From NCBI GenBank assembly GCA_951799445.1, contig OX637290.1, forward strand, positions 2,544,501 through 2,608,500: DNA of 64,000 nt. The letters run 5' to 3'. The DNA comes from Pseudisothecium myosuroides. Taxonomy: Eukaryota > Streptophyta > Bryopsida > Hypnales > Lembophyllaceae. Made by a program: the position numbers and the translations under genes. Positions 1 to 11,831 of the stretch are shown in pieces. The notes under the pieces are model-generated. The model was given only the letters and a program-made list of their open reading frames with translations, had not been told where the DNA came from and ran no database searches. Numbering within the stretch: position 1 is the first letter of the stretch; every line of letters begins with the position of its first letter.

Positions 1-587
1 CGAATTCAAACAAATTTAAGCAAATTAGGTCATTATAAGGCGCAGGGACTCTGCGCGGGAGAGCAGCTGCCGCAGGGAGGAGGGCCGTTGCTGCCACTCT
101 CCAACTCGCGGCTGCACTCTAGAAGACCTAAACGAGGTTTTCGGGCTTGACTAGGGCTGAGAGAGACGATGACCGGATATTGCCGGTGACATGAGGTGAA
201 ATAGAGCTCGGTTTTCCGGTTTCTTTCGGGAGTGGACGGCCTGTATCCGGTTTCTCGTCGCGATTCCTGTCGTCGGTGCAGTCGGTGCCGTCCGAAATTT
301 CATCGTCCGAAAGTTTCGTTGCTTCTGGCTATTTGGGAGGCAACCCCTCACGGGCAGCGAATTTTTTAAGGTTCACCTGTGGTCGTGCGACACGCATCCA
401 CAGGTTTCAGGGAGGCGCCTGGGTGGCAACTCTTGTTGTTTTTTCTCCTGTCTGAATGGCTCCTCGTGATCACAGAGCAGTATAGATTAGGCGATATCAT
501 TTTCCATTGTTTTTGACTGTGCTGGCGACTGTTTCTGTTGCACTGTTGCAATTCTGGCGAACTTGCGGTTCCAAGTTTAAAAAAATT
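1..587. other. GC-richer stretch with no recognised gene
   Basis: The first part of this stretch (about 40-560) is GC-richer than the rest of the window, which can mark an exon or 5' region. I recognise no protein family in any frame and see no convincing splice-bounded exon. It could be the edge of a gene outside the window. Confidence 0.3.
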
Positions 588-643
588 TCACTCAGGGGAG
601 TCGAACCCCGGCCACATAGGCCTTGCCCAGATGCAATGAGTGA
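588..643 (-). repeat. Truncated tRNA-like / SINE-like segment
   Basis: Read on the minus strand, the segment begins TCACTCA and ends TGAGTGA, which form a perfect 7-bp acceptor-like stem. Just inside the 3' side is GGGG-TTCGACT-CCCC, a T-arm with the 7-nt TTCGANT loop and a good Pol III B box (GGTTCGACTCC). Only 56 nt lie between the ends, too short for a D arm and an anticodon arm, so this is not a working tRNA. A tRNA-derived SINE fragment or a deleted tRNA pseudogene fits best. It sits just past the 3' end of the hAT transposase remnant. Confidence 0.5.
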
Positions 644-728
644 ACCCACCCACCCCCAACCCAGTTAGTGAACTATTTTGAAAAAAACTTAGAATCCAAC
701 ACTTGCCGGATTAATGGAAACAGCCTGC

Positions 729-3231
729 TTACATCTCTGTTCCCCGTCGCAGCGCCTCCTCCCGCCACGAAGTAATAGCCTTGGTCACAGGAAAGCATTC
801 CAAAGTGAAAAAACCCTGTGAATACAATTTCACACAAGTATCCACATGCCCTGTAAGGCGGTTTCGCAATTTCGACTTCATAAAACTCAAAGTCGAAAAC
901 GTGCGTTCGTCTTCCACACTGCCAAGGACCGCACAAATTGCAATTTCGGCCAGTTTAATGAACTCTGAGAGCCGGTTAAGCATCAATGCATTGTGGCCAA
1001 TACGAATCCAAACTTTCGTCAAAGGATTTTCATCCCGAGGTTCTTCCAAAGCCCCTTTAGCTTGGGCCTTCATAGTCAACTTAAACAAGGACATCTGCAG
1101 CATTAAGAGCCTCCCATCAAGAATGGGATCCACGTGATGGCAGTCGGGGTCCTCCTCAGTCCTGAAATTCACCTGCTTCACAACTGCAAACTAAGATTTC
1201 AACGTGGCCACATGCAAGGGGAACAAGTCGTCGCAATTATCTTGCAACCAGTACTGAGGAAATACTATTCCCAAGGCACACATGAGCTCAACGTGAGGGA
1301 AGCGGACATCAAGCTCCAAGCTCAACATCTCAGCCGCATCCTTGCACTGTGACTTCACAGAGCTAGTGACTGCAGCCAAGTCGTCCCTGGTAACTGGAAG
1401 CTTCTTCCCCGAGATTGCACACAGTGAGTGTGCCGGATAAGTGTGGTCCCCAATGCGGAAAGCAAGACTCTCCCCGCCCGTGTTAAGATCAGTCACCCAC
1501 TCCTGAGAAATGGAGTAGGAGTGATCATTGAGAATGTCATAAAACATCTCGAAGTGCTGCTTTTGCCAAGCCGTATCCTTGTCGCTATACATCATGTACA
1601 GCTCGGCCTGACAAATCTTTACTGCGGCAACATAATCACTCACAAACACGTGGTTAGACTGTGCAAACTTCATCAAGGAATTGATGAAATCTAGCAAGGG
1701 CATGATGCAGCTCAAGCCCAATAGAGTACCGATGTCACAAAGCAGAAGGTAATTCTGCCTCGCACTGTCCCTGGCAGCAGTCTGCTTCGCTGTCAAATCA
1801 GACTCCTTGACAGCTCCGTCCTAACACATTTTGACAAGTAAAGTTCTGTACTCGCCCATAACCCTCTTCAAGGGTTCAAGCAAGGAGATCCATCGTGTTT
1901 TCACGTTTCTGAGCATGCAATTGCCCTCTGTTTCCACTAACTCGACAAGATTTCGAAATTCTAAGGTACGCTTGGGACTGTGCTTGAAATACGCATACAT
2001 GGCCTGGCAGAGTGCCTCAAGTTTTGCCACAATCGGCAAGTTTGACAGAGGTTCCACTGCCAAGTTCGTTCGATGAGCCATGCAATGAATGCCGAACATG
2101 AATGCCGAACATGAATGGAGCCAAGTGCTGGCGCATTTGCACCGTAACCCCATTACGTGACCCCTGAAAGACTGACACACCATCTGCACCAAAACAGACT
2201 AGACGGCTAGCTACTTCGGCTGCATTCAGAGCACAGTGATGCAAGACCATTCCCTGTATGGTTTCTCTCACGGCCTGAGCCCCAGTATCATGTTCAAGTC
2301 GGCTTAAGGAAAGCAAGATAGGCACTCTTCTGAACCCTACACAGATGTACAAGTGAATCAACAACCAAGACTGCGAATCAATCGTACTAACTTCATCTGC
2401 ACTCAACGAGAAGAAGCGAGCTTTAGATATAACCTGCTGTGTGTGATCCGCCAAGGTTTTTGCAAGCTGATCGGCCATTTCCCACCTCGCAACAAGACTC
2501 CAGTGCTTCTTGGGAAAATCTAGAACGAAGAGAAGCTCCAGTAACTCCCGAATGTTCTCGTACTGAGACAAAGGTCAGCCTTGCATGAGCAACCAAAGCA
2601 CGCAGCGGAATTGAAGAACCTTCCGCTTGCGTTCACGAATCGTCCCATGCGCCACTTGCTGCATAATCGTATCCCCCGCCTTCCCCAATCGAGCAAAAAA
2701 AAATTTCTCATTCTTGACATGCACATTGTTCGTGAGGAAATAGTGATCACCTGCCTTTACCTTTCCGAATGAAGTAGTGGCCTTTCCCCTGCCAGCATGC
2801 TTCCACAATGAGTCAAATTTAGGAATCAGCAATTTCTCTCTCCCCTCAACCTTTGTGCACACTTTGCAACGAACTTGTCTCACGGTGCCATCTTGCCCAA
2901 GGACGCTCTCCGCCCATGGCAGACGTGCAGCCCACGAATCTTGCCACTGCCTATTCATTTCATATTTTTGACGCCATTCGCGGGCCAAATCATGGGCCAA
3001 AGAAGCCTCTGCTGGATCAAGCATGATGACCTCAGCTACACTGGAAGGAGGCACCGGCGGAGAATCTGGCGTGTCAAGATCTACGAGAACATGAATCGCA
3101 GGGGTGCCAAGAAGCACCGGTGATGATGACTGTCCCTGCGTGGTAGAAGAAATCACGTCAACACCACTCCCTGAACCTTCCAGTCTACCCTCGTACAAGA
3201 ACTTCCGCATGATGGACACACGGGGAGCCAT
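729..3231 (-). pseudogene. hAT-superfamily transposase, broken
   Basis: The reading frame starts at an ATG at 3231 and runs to about 729, roughly 830 codons. Near the N-terminus is a Cys-containing block (CKVCTKVEGRE) typical of the zinc-finger region of hAT/ZNF862-like proteins. In the middle come 'LSADEVSTIDSQSWL', 'CMAHRTNLA' and 'VKTRWISLLEPL', which match the RNase H-like hAT catalytic region. Near the end 'SVEDERTFSTLSFMKSKLRN' is the hAT C-terminal dimerisation motif. The frame is broken by three in-frame stops (TGA 2575-2577, TAG 1821-1823, TAG 1191-1193). A 13-bp tandem duplication at 2085-2110 shifts the frame between the second and third conserved blocks. Alternative intron models are less likely because the stops lack nearby splice sites. 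I could not identify terminal inverted repeats. Confidence 0.85.
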
Positions 3232-5130
3232 GAATTCGCGACAAAAACAAAACTGCGAAGAAAGAAATGCAAATCGGTGAAATGCGGAAGAGAAGATGAG
3301 TACTCATCTGTTGAAAACTAGCCCGATCTTCCCAATTTATGGCGGATGCTGACGTTCAAGAATGCCACCTGCAAAAACCACCACCCGAGTGCAAAAAACA
3401 AACGAACACCCATAGAAATTCCTAAATTCTGCACAATGCCAAGAAGCACACCAAAATTATCTCATCGCAACGTGCTAAGTCACCTTCTTCCTTGCCGTGA
3501 GAGACGCAAAGCCACAAACCTCACATTGTCAGCAGAATTTTTGCACGTCAAACCTAAATCAACTAAACCGCCATGGATTCCCAGATTTTGCCCATGCAAG
3601 AAAAAAACAAACTCTCAAGCTTAAAGGCAACCCGAAACAGCGCACCCAAAATCCTTACACCCTAAACTTGCTCTAAAAGCTTCAAAGGCGCCAAATCCAA
3701 CTCTCAGCACGTTCATCTCCACCATCGCTCATTAATCACAATTTCCTAAGTTAAACCTGCTTTTCACCTAAATTGCAACTGGCGACCAACTCGTGGGACC
3801 AAGCGAGAATTGGCGAACAATATACACAACACAACAAAAAAAATTCCAGAAGAGCAGGCAAATTTGTGCAGGAAGCTCTCGCGTGGCAACAGCAGACAAG
3901 GTGAAAAGAAGTACTTGGCGAAGGTAGTAGGGTTGGCAGGCTTTAGGGTGGCGATGGGGACCAGCCCTGGGGTGGCTGACAAGGCACCCAAGGCCAGCTT
4001 GTCAGTCGGCCTCAGGCAAAATTTTAAATTTTTTTTTAAAATTGCCCTGTGGGAAATTCGCCTACCCAATTTCTAGGTAGGGATTGGCGACAATTTGCCA
4101 TTAAAATTTTTGCTGCTCACGGCCCAGGGGGTTCAAAAGTGTCCTCATATAGTTTCAAGTCCAATTCAAAGTGCTAACTTTTGCCTCCAATGTCCAAATT
4201 CAATAAAACGTGTTGGAAAATTTGTGCTCTCTCTTCTAGTTTGTGTGGTAAAATTTTCAAATCAATACAAGTTGTAAGGTAGGAGGTCCATAAAGTGACC
4301 ATCTAAGGGCTGAAACTGAATTTTGGGGAGGTAAAACATCTTAAAATATTTTTCAGTAAATTTTCCTTGAAAGACAAGTGGAATTGACATCTAACCCAAG
4401 TCGTTTCATATTTTTTGGACCTTTGTGGAATTAGTTACAAATTTTTGAAGTTGAAAAAAAGTGGTCATTTGTGGTCATCAAAAGCAACCACCTCCTAAAA
4501 TGTGCATAGTTGGTACATTGAAAAAAGCAAAATGTACCTCTAAGTCGTGTTTGCTTTTAATACCCGGTCAGAGTTTGAGCCTCCTACCTTACTGGTTTTT
4601 TGAAAGCCAATCAAAGTTCACAAGTTCAATTGAAGTTCACCAAACTGAATTTGATGGCTACAACTTTGGGGGCTTGTATCTCCTTCATCCAATGTTTGTT
4701 TTCTATGAAATTAGTGCTTTTATATGGCATTATGTAAGAATGTCATAAGCTTGAAGGGCCGTAGTTACTTTCATCATTCCACTTAGCCTTGTCATTCATT
4801 TAATTAATTTGGAGGTTGTGGGCTTAAGGATGGGCAATGACAAGTTGCTTAAAACGACTGCAAATGTAACCATTGGTATACTAAGTCAAGACATAGGCAA
4901 AGCAGTTAATTCCATTATAAATTTGTTCTTAATAGTGAGGGATAAGAAAAAGAAATGTGAAGCATTGGCAAATTGTGTGCAGAGTGTAACAGATGCAAGG
5001 GTTATCACATCAGGCGGGTCATGGTCACTGGACATCCCGGACGGACGAAAAAATTGGATGGGACAGATGGACAATTTGGATTGTTTGAAATTTCTAGAAT
5101 TTGAGATTTTGCAAAAAAAAATTAATTGAT
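3232..5130. other. No gene recognised
   Basis: This stretch lies upstream of the hAT start and beyond. Short open frames around 3346-3624, 3810-4076 and 4809-5129 show no family motif. The block at 3900-4090 is GC-richer and may be the outer part of the hAT element, but no inverted terminus pairs with the other side. Confidence 0.3.
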
Positions 5131-5269
5131 TTATCTTTTATTTAGTGACATGGCATGGGCTTTGTAGACATTGCTTTCCATACTGGAATCAGGGCACGAA
5201 CGGTAGGGACAAGAACCTAAGGTTGGGGCGCAAACAACAGCGGGCAGGGGCCTAAAGTCAAGGCTCAAA

Positions 5270-5600
5270 TGATAGGGGCGGTTACATATGGATAGATGGT
5301 GATGCATGGTTGCGACGCATAAAAGGGCGTTGACGAATACTCGTGGACACATGAAAGGGCGGAGACGCATGGGCATGCAAAAAAAGGCGGGACGCATGGG
5401 TGCATACGCATGGGTGCATACGCAAGGATGGGTTGTGACGGATGGGAGCACATGCTATGAAATGAGCACAACCTATAGGAGAGATTGGCTTTCCTTTTGC
5501 CTCACACATTCAATTTGTCATAGGATGGGTGTAGACGCATGAAAAGGTGGAGACAAATGGGTATAGATGCATGGATAGGCGGGGACGCATCGCATTGAGA
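5270..5600. repeat. Degenerate minisatellite
   Basis: Variants of a roughly 20-nt unit built on GACGCATGGGTG / GCATACGCATGGGTG recur across the stretch, separated by irregular spacers. Open frames on both strands here are by-products of the repeat and have no coding support. Confidence 0.65.
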
Positions 5601-5939
5601 AGGACAGAGAAGAGAAAGGACCAAGATTAGCATTCAGTGAAAATAAGTACAAAACCTCTCTAGGAGTAAATATGATCGTTAGTATTAAAGATTGTGAAGG
5701 ATGTGTGTGAATATACTCAATGAAGGATTCTACTTCCTGGATGTAGTTGGCATTAAGGTTTGAAGAGGAACTTGTGTCTCAAAATACAAGATTAGAGAAC
5801 GTACATATTGGATTTGATTTGGCATTGTGAGTGGACCAAAGCTTGGCACTGGATTATCTAAATGACAAGTTGAATGCCTACAAATCTGAAGTGAAAGCTT
5901 TCTAGAAAGGTCGTATAGATCAATCCTGACGATCTTCAA

Positions 5940-6540
5940 CTATCACACATGACTATTGGAGAACCTTTAGTTGAGGGCTACATTTGGGCTGGGCACATTG
6001 ATGATGGAACTGATGTCATTTTAGTTGCAACTGGAAGGCAGAAGAAAGAAGTTTCCATTTTGAAGTTGCTTTCAGGTAATGACAACTATATTCTAAGTTT
6101 TTTTAGAACATTTTCACATGGCTCATTTTTGTGTAAAAAAACCCTCATTTTTGAACGACATAGGCAAACGCCTCAAACACTATATTATTGGAAGATATAT
6201 GGAGGGATCTCACAAGAATGAATGGAGGTTGAAAATAATGATGGCTTTGGAGGTTGCTTTGAGTTTGAATTCTAACCATATTACTAGTATCTTTTATAAG
6301 AATTTGAAGAGTTGTAACATCTTTCTAACAAACAATAGCCATGCAAAAATCTTCGGCTTCTTCAAAGGACGAGTAAGCAGCCAAGAAAGTCACACACAAT
6401 GGTTAGATAGTGACCAACTTTGATGGTTTGCTCTTGAAATGCTAACAAAAATCGGGACTTGGTACAATGAGAAATATGACATTTTTTCCTTGGATGTTAT
6501 CATGGGAGAACTTATCACGGATGAATTCTCTTAAGTTTTT
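5940..6540 (+). pseudogene. Protein kinase-like (TKL type) remnant
   Basis: Two overlapping frames together recall a plant TKL (Raf/receptor-like) kinase domain. An N-lobe piece contains 'KKEVSILKLLSGND'. A C-lobe piece contains 'YKNLKSCNIFLTNN', which corresponds to the catalytic loop H-x-D-L-K-S-x-N, followed by 'AKIFGFFKG' at the DFG/activation position and, beyond a stop, 'YNEKYDIFSLDVIMGELIT', the APE/subdomain IX region. The catalytic Asp is replaced (KNLKS), the DFG motif is altered, the two lobes are in different frames and TGA interrupts at about 6421. It is a decayed copy with no predicted activity. Flanking DNA to about 7100 may hold further eroded coding sequence. Confidence 0.6.
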
Positions 6541-7182
6541 TTGAACTTTATGGAACCATGGGCCTATTGAAAGGGAGGGTAAAGAACAAGACTAAGCTCA
6601 ATTTCCAACAGTTTGAATTAGATGTACCTTTCCTTGTTGACTTCAAGTAAGTACATCTCTTAATTGTATGAACAACGATCCTAAGCAGTGACTTGCAATT
6701 GGCGATGTTGTTTGTTGTCTAATGTGTTTAGCACCTAAAGAAATGTATGGTTTCCTTGGTGGAGGAGCTCCATCACCAATGGCGATTCAGTAGAACCTTT
6801 GTATGGTTTAAGAGATGTACAGGAATCCATGGACTTGGCAAACAAGACCACATCCAAGATACAGTCTAGTCAATGACAATGGCAAGGCGACCCTTAATCT
6901 CACCACCTACATTTTGACAACTTAGGACATGGAAAGAGATGCGGACAATCAAGTGGACATCATCATGCCCCTTATTCTTCATGATTTAGTCTTGAATCTT
7001 GAATTGACTCCCAACTCTGACACCTAAGCTTTGGAAAACTTTGTTGACCTAAAATTTGTAGGTGGTGGACCTCAAAATGCAAGAGTCGTTTAACTTTATA
7101 TATGGTAACTTGGTTGGCTCATAACTAGGAGCTCCCTTCATGCTTTCCCTTCTTTGTCCCCATGACTTTTTGGGTGAGGGCG

Positions 7183-8046
7183 TTAACCCCTAAAGACCAA
7201 AGGCATTTTTCGGCTCCAAAACCACTGAAAACTGCCATTTCTGCAGCAATCACTTCCTAAACCAAAAAAAGCTTTTTTTTAGAATCTAACCATAGGATCT
7301 TGTACTTCACTTGTTTCAAATCATGTGGTAAAAATTTCATGAAGTTTGACCTTACGGATTAGAAGAAATTAGCATTTCAAGTTGAAAAATAAGTTTTTTT
7401 GAACTTTGGCCTACAATTTTAGATGACTTTGATGGCCATTTGTGGATTTTTTTTGCACTACATACCATAAAATTAAAAAAATTTATGTTGAAAAATTTGA
7501 GTTGAGAGTTGGAGAATTTTTTTCAGAATGTCAAATTTTGATTTTCCCATATAAAAGAATTGTTAAGTAGAAGTAGGTCCAAAATTAAACAAAACACTAA
7601 ATCGTTAATAGCTCTTAGGTGGAATTAAAACACCATAATTCCAATGGTGGGATTGTTCTTGCAAATAAACTTAACCTTGTCAAAAAAAATTTGAAAAAAT
7701 TTGAAAATTGCATTCAAAAATGAATTCTATAAGTTGTTTTTTGAAGAAGATGCTTAGATTGCCCAAAAAACAAGATTGTCTATAACTTTCTCATTTTGAG
7801 TCCAAATAGAATGAATCAAAGCTTCAAATGTAGACAAAAACATGATCTTTGAGAAAAATAAACTTAAAAAAAAATTCAATTTTTTAAAGTTTTTTTCTCT
7901 GCCTGGCAAACTGCTTTTTTGATTTTGGGTGGCAAAACTTTTGCTCCTGAGCATTGATTGAAAAAAATTTATATTTTTAGAAAGCTAATGTGATTTCCTA
8001 TCTTCAAAAAAATTCAAAAAATCAGGTCAAAATTTCAGGTCGCACG
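7183..8046 (-). mobile_element. TTAA-family (piggyBac-like) element, one end lost
   Basis: It begins TTAACCCCTAAAGACC at 7183 and continues with the conserved interior of the family: a block near the end with 'CTGCCATTTCTG', an 'AACTTTTGCTCC' block near 7937, and a block ending about 8046 with the same sequence as the left subterminal region of the 44.6 kb copy. The outermost roughly 85 bp and the second TTAA are missing. It is inverted relative to the copies at 14.5, 44.6 and 60.2 kb. Confidence 0.75.
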
Positions 8047-8408
8047 ACAATTACTTATAATTTGGTGAATCACTCTATTTCCATCTTTTGGACAAAAAAC
8101 ACTTTCTAATTCTGCAAATGCACTTTTCGTTGCAAATTACACAATTTCATATGTGTTTTGTATAGTAATAGAAACATTTCGGCAAAAAATACTAGTTTTA
8201 TATTGTGAAATGTAAAGGTTTATTTTGAAATGGTGCAATTTGATTATGCAAGTCTTCCTAAAAGGAGTGCACAACACATGTAGGGAGAATGAGGGACCCC
8301 TTCATAGTCCCTCTTTTCAACTCTGAGGAAAATATAAAAACTTATTATTTCCTATTGATAACACCAATCTCAGTTAGACTGGGCGGACTGATTCAAGAAT
8401 GTGTTCAT
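8047..8408. other. No gene recognised
   Basis: This is AT-rich DNA between the truncated TTAA-family element and the large inverted-repeat element. I see no coding or structural signal in it. Confidence 0.3.
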
Positions 8409-9183
8409 TTTAGGGTACGTTCGCACCTGTTGTTAATTAAAATTTCAGTGTCATTACAGAGGGGGTTGTTAGACACAATGTCCCACTCAGCCTCTTTCGG
8501 GGGCAGGGCTGGGATGCGGGCAAATCAGGGGCTGCTCCACAGCCCTCTGAGGACCCCACAATCTGCTTTTAATTTTGGTTTATAATTGATTTTTCCAACA
8601 AAGTAGAATAGAATGAACTAGTACACAAGATTTTCAATAAGAAAATTGAACCAATGATGTGGATCTTGTGCCACATATTTCATTCTTGTCACATATTCAT
8701 TTACACCTTGTAGCCAATTTTGCGTTGGAGTAGGAGAGGGGAGAAGCTGTTTATACTAGTGGAATAGTGGTAGGTGAAACAAACCATGTGGGACATGTGA
8801 ATTAGGACAAAAGAGAGCTCCTCCACTCATGGTTAAGTGGAAACGCAGGAATTGTGATAAAAGTCAAATTTCAAACCTCATTTAGACATAGTAGACTATA
8901 TTTTTCAAAAAAACTTCAAACCAAGAAAAGTTGGGGAATCAAATACACTTTTATCTCCAAAAATCGGTTTGAGATTTCAATACTCCACCTAAAACTTTTG
9001 AACAAATTTCAGAAGAGGTGTTTGAAAATGTCCAAAAAAATGTCTCTTCCACCCCACCCCACCCCACCCCACCCCCTTTAGAATTTGTCTACAACTCTTA
9101 CATGAGGCTTCAAAATCTCAAGCGGATTTTAGGGATAAATGTTAGCTTGCTTCTCCCACTTCCTCTAGTTCAATTTTTTTTTT

Positions 9184-9260
9184 GAAGAAAGCTATTATAT
9201 TACGTCCAAATGAAGTCTAAAATTCAACTTTGAACACAATTCTTGCGTTTCTAGTTACAT
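9184..9260. repeat. Diverged inverted copy of arm sequence inside the foldback spacer
   Basis: Immediately inside the left arm, the sequence around 9205-9260 (for example CACAATTCTTGCGTTTC) is a diverged copy, in right-arm orientation, of arm sequence around 11350-11405 (CACAATTCCTGCGTTTC). The spacer therefore holds an older partial inversion of the same arm. Confidence 0.5.
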
Positions 9261-9417
9261 CTCAAATTCTTAAGAACTTTAAATCAATATTTCATCATTA
9301 TTGAAACAACATGACAAACACAAAGTAGCTATTAAGGTTGTCTCAACAATGTTCCAAGTTATATTGAATCAATGTTGTAAATCAAAGGTTGTTTCAATAA
9401 TTCAAATATGGTGGTGT

Positions 9418-9512
9418 AGGAATATTGAATCAACAATTATTCGAAGGTATTGTTTCAACATTTTCAATATGGTGGAGTAGAATATTGAATCAACAATTAT
9501 TCATGGTTGAAT
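9418..9512. repeat. Short tandem duplication
   Basis: A unit of about 60 bp containing GAATATTGAATCAACAATTA occurs twice in direct orientation, within the spacer of the foldback element. Confidence 0.6.
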
Positions 9513-11831
9513 TCTTTGAAATCATATTCTACAAGGGTTTCTCAAGACTTCAAAATAAAAAAATAATCACTTCATTGTGTGCTTGTAAGTGCTTGTTCTA
9601 TTTTAATGATTTCATGCTTTCAAGTTGAAATGTTTAAATTTTAGTTCAAGAATGTTGTCAAAGTTTAATTTTTTGTAGTAAAATTGCTCCCAACTTCCAT
9701 AACAAAGAGCTCTTTGGGGTTTTAATGGGGGAATGACACCCTTTTACAATTCATACCTTTCAATCCATATTGATATTCTACATCAAAACAACATTGGGAT
9801 TTTGAAAATGTTGGTGGATATCTTATGCCAATTGTTCAGCCCTTCATGTATTGCAAGCACTTGTTGATAGATTTATGATGATAAAAGAAACTTGTCAATA
9901 TCCAAAATTCCAATTCCCTGAGAATGCAAAAGGAGACTATTTCCTCTCTTAAGCTAATTATATTGGATTTGAATATTGGGATGTGATGCAAATACTTATT
10001 TATTTATTTACTAGGTTTGTATGAAGATGGTATTGTACACACAATAATCCTTTGGTTTAGTAGGACGTCAAAGCATGTCGGAGCTCTTATCACATAGAGG
10101 GTGTCTTACAAGAAATGTAACATCTTATGAGAAGGTATGAAATATGTATTACTTTCAAATTTAATTGTCTATTGATGACATGTTAAAATAATTTAACTTT
10201 TTTTTATACATTTAACCATTAGGTAAACATGGTAAAATATTCCAGCAGTGTTTCAAATAACATTAGATTGATTTTTAGTTGTAAAATTACTTTGAAAAAG
10301 TACAGTAATGCACCAAATGTTGAAATAACAATGAAACAAGGGGGCAGAAACGGCTTCATTTTCTATAAACAAAATTGAAAAGTGTTGAATATGGTACAAT
10401 GTTAGTGGTGGAGAATTTGCAAAGAGGGGTTGGAAGGGACATGTTTATAGAACTGAACACCATTGGCCTCGGTTATTTTCTTCCAAAGTACTCAATCCTA
10501 TGTAATTTCAGAGCTCATCATTGCTTACATTTTGAAAACATTTTTTATTTAATTAGTTATAAAAATTCCTTTATTTTTTCTAAAATTACTGCAAATTAAA
10601 TGGAATTTATTCCTCAAATGCCAAAAGTCAATTCAAACCAGACCTACATGTACTATTAATAGTATATAACATTGTACAACCTTTCTGACATTCTTACTTT
10701 GTTTGATGTTCAAATTTATGATTAGAAAATATTCATATCAAGCTTTTAATATCTTTCATGATTAGTATTTGTCAAGTCAATTAAAAAACACATAACTTTT
10801 AAGTACTTGAAAAGTACAATTTTTTTCGTTGCTTGAATTAAAGTTTGTTGTGGTTGACAAAACTTATGCATTACACATACATATGAAACAAATATTTACA
10901 ATGGAGGGTTGACAATAAAAACATCACTACTTAGATTCTCATAAAGTAATTACATGTACATGTGATTGAATATGCAATTGTACATTGTTTGTATAAAGAA
11001 ACTACCAAACTCCTGTAGGATTTTAGTAGAAGTCAGTACAATACTCTAAAATCTCCTTAAAAAAAAATTGAACTAGAAGAAGTGGGAGAAGCAAGCTAAC
11101 ATTTATCCCTAAAATCTGCTTGAGATTTTGAAGCATTTTGTAAGAGTTGTAGACAAATTCTAAAGGGGGTGGGGTGGGGTGGGGTGGGGTGGAAGAGACA
11201 TTTTTTTGGACATTTTCAAACACCTCTTCTGAAATTTGTTCAAAAGTTTTAGGTGGAGTATTGAAATCTCAAACCGATTTTTGGAGATAAAAGTGTATTT
11301 GATTCCCCAACTTTTCTTGGTTTGAAGTTTTTTTGAAAAATATAGTCTACTATGTCTAAATGAGGTTTGAAATTTGACTTTTATCACAATTCCTGCGTTT
11401 CCACTTAACCATGAGTGGAGGAGCTCTCTTTTGTCCTAATTCACATGTCCCACATGGTTTGTTTCACCTACCACTATTCCACTAGTATAAACAGCTTCTC
11501 CCCTCTCCTACTCCAACGCAAAATTGGCTACAAGGTGTAAATGAATATGTGACAAGAATGAAATATGTGGCACAAGATCCACATCATTGGTTCAATTTTC
11601 TTATTGAAAATCTTGTGTACTAGTTCATTCTATTCTACTTTGTTGGAAAAATCAATTATAAACCAAAATTAAAAGCAGATTGTGGGGTCCTCAGAGGGCT
11701 GTGGAGCAGCCCCTGATTTGCCCGCATCCCAGCCCTGCCCCCGAAAGAGGCTGAGTGGGACATTGTGTCTAACAACCCCCTCTGTAATGACACTGAAATT
11801 TTAATTAACAACAGGTGCGAACGTACCTTTA

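Larger units (their letters stand above)
8413..11827. mobile_element. Long inverted-repeat (foldback) element, 3.4 kb
   Basis: The left arm (8413 to about 9183) is repeated in reverse complement as the right arm (about 11060-11827). Over most of the arm I find almost no differences: the same 75-residue frame occurs on plus at 8854-9081 and on minus at 11160-11387. Identity falls toward the inner ends. Termini are GGGTACGTTCGCACC on the left and its complement, one base shorter, on the right. TTTA flanks both sides (8409-8412, 11828-11831), consistent with a 4-bp target duplication. Each arm carries a (CCACC)-type tract. The 1.9 kb spacer (9184-11059) is AT-rich and encodes nothing recognisable, so the element is probably non-autonomous. 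Four-bp duplications occur in superfamilies such as Sola and Chapaev, but I cannot assign it. Confidence 0.8.

Noticed and set aside
588..643. A functional tRNA gene.
   Set aside because: The 56-nt span leaves no room for D and anticodon arms.
5131..5542. Open frames over 5.1-5.5 kb rich in His, Met, Cys and Pro.
   Set aside because: They lie on a degenerate minisatellite and have a repeat-driven composition.
8854..9081. The identical 75-residue frames at 8854-9081 and 11160-11387 could be a duplicated gene.
   Set aside because: They are mirror copies within the non-coding arms of the foldback element and end in the CCACC tract. No family motif or initiation context supports coding.
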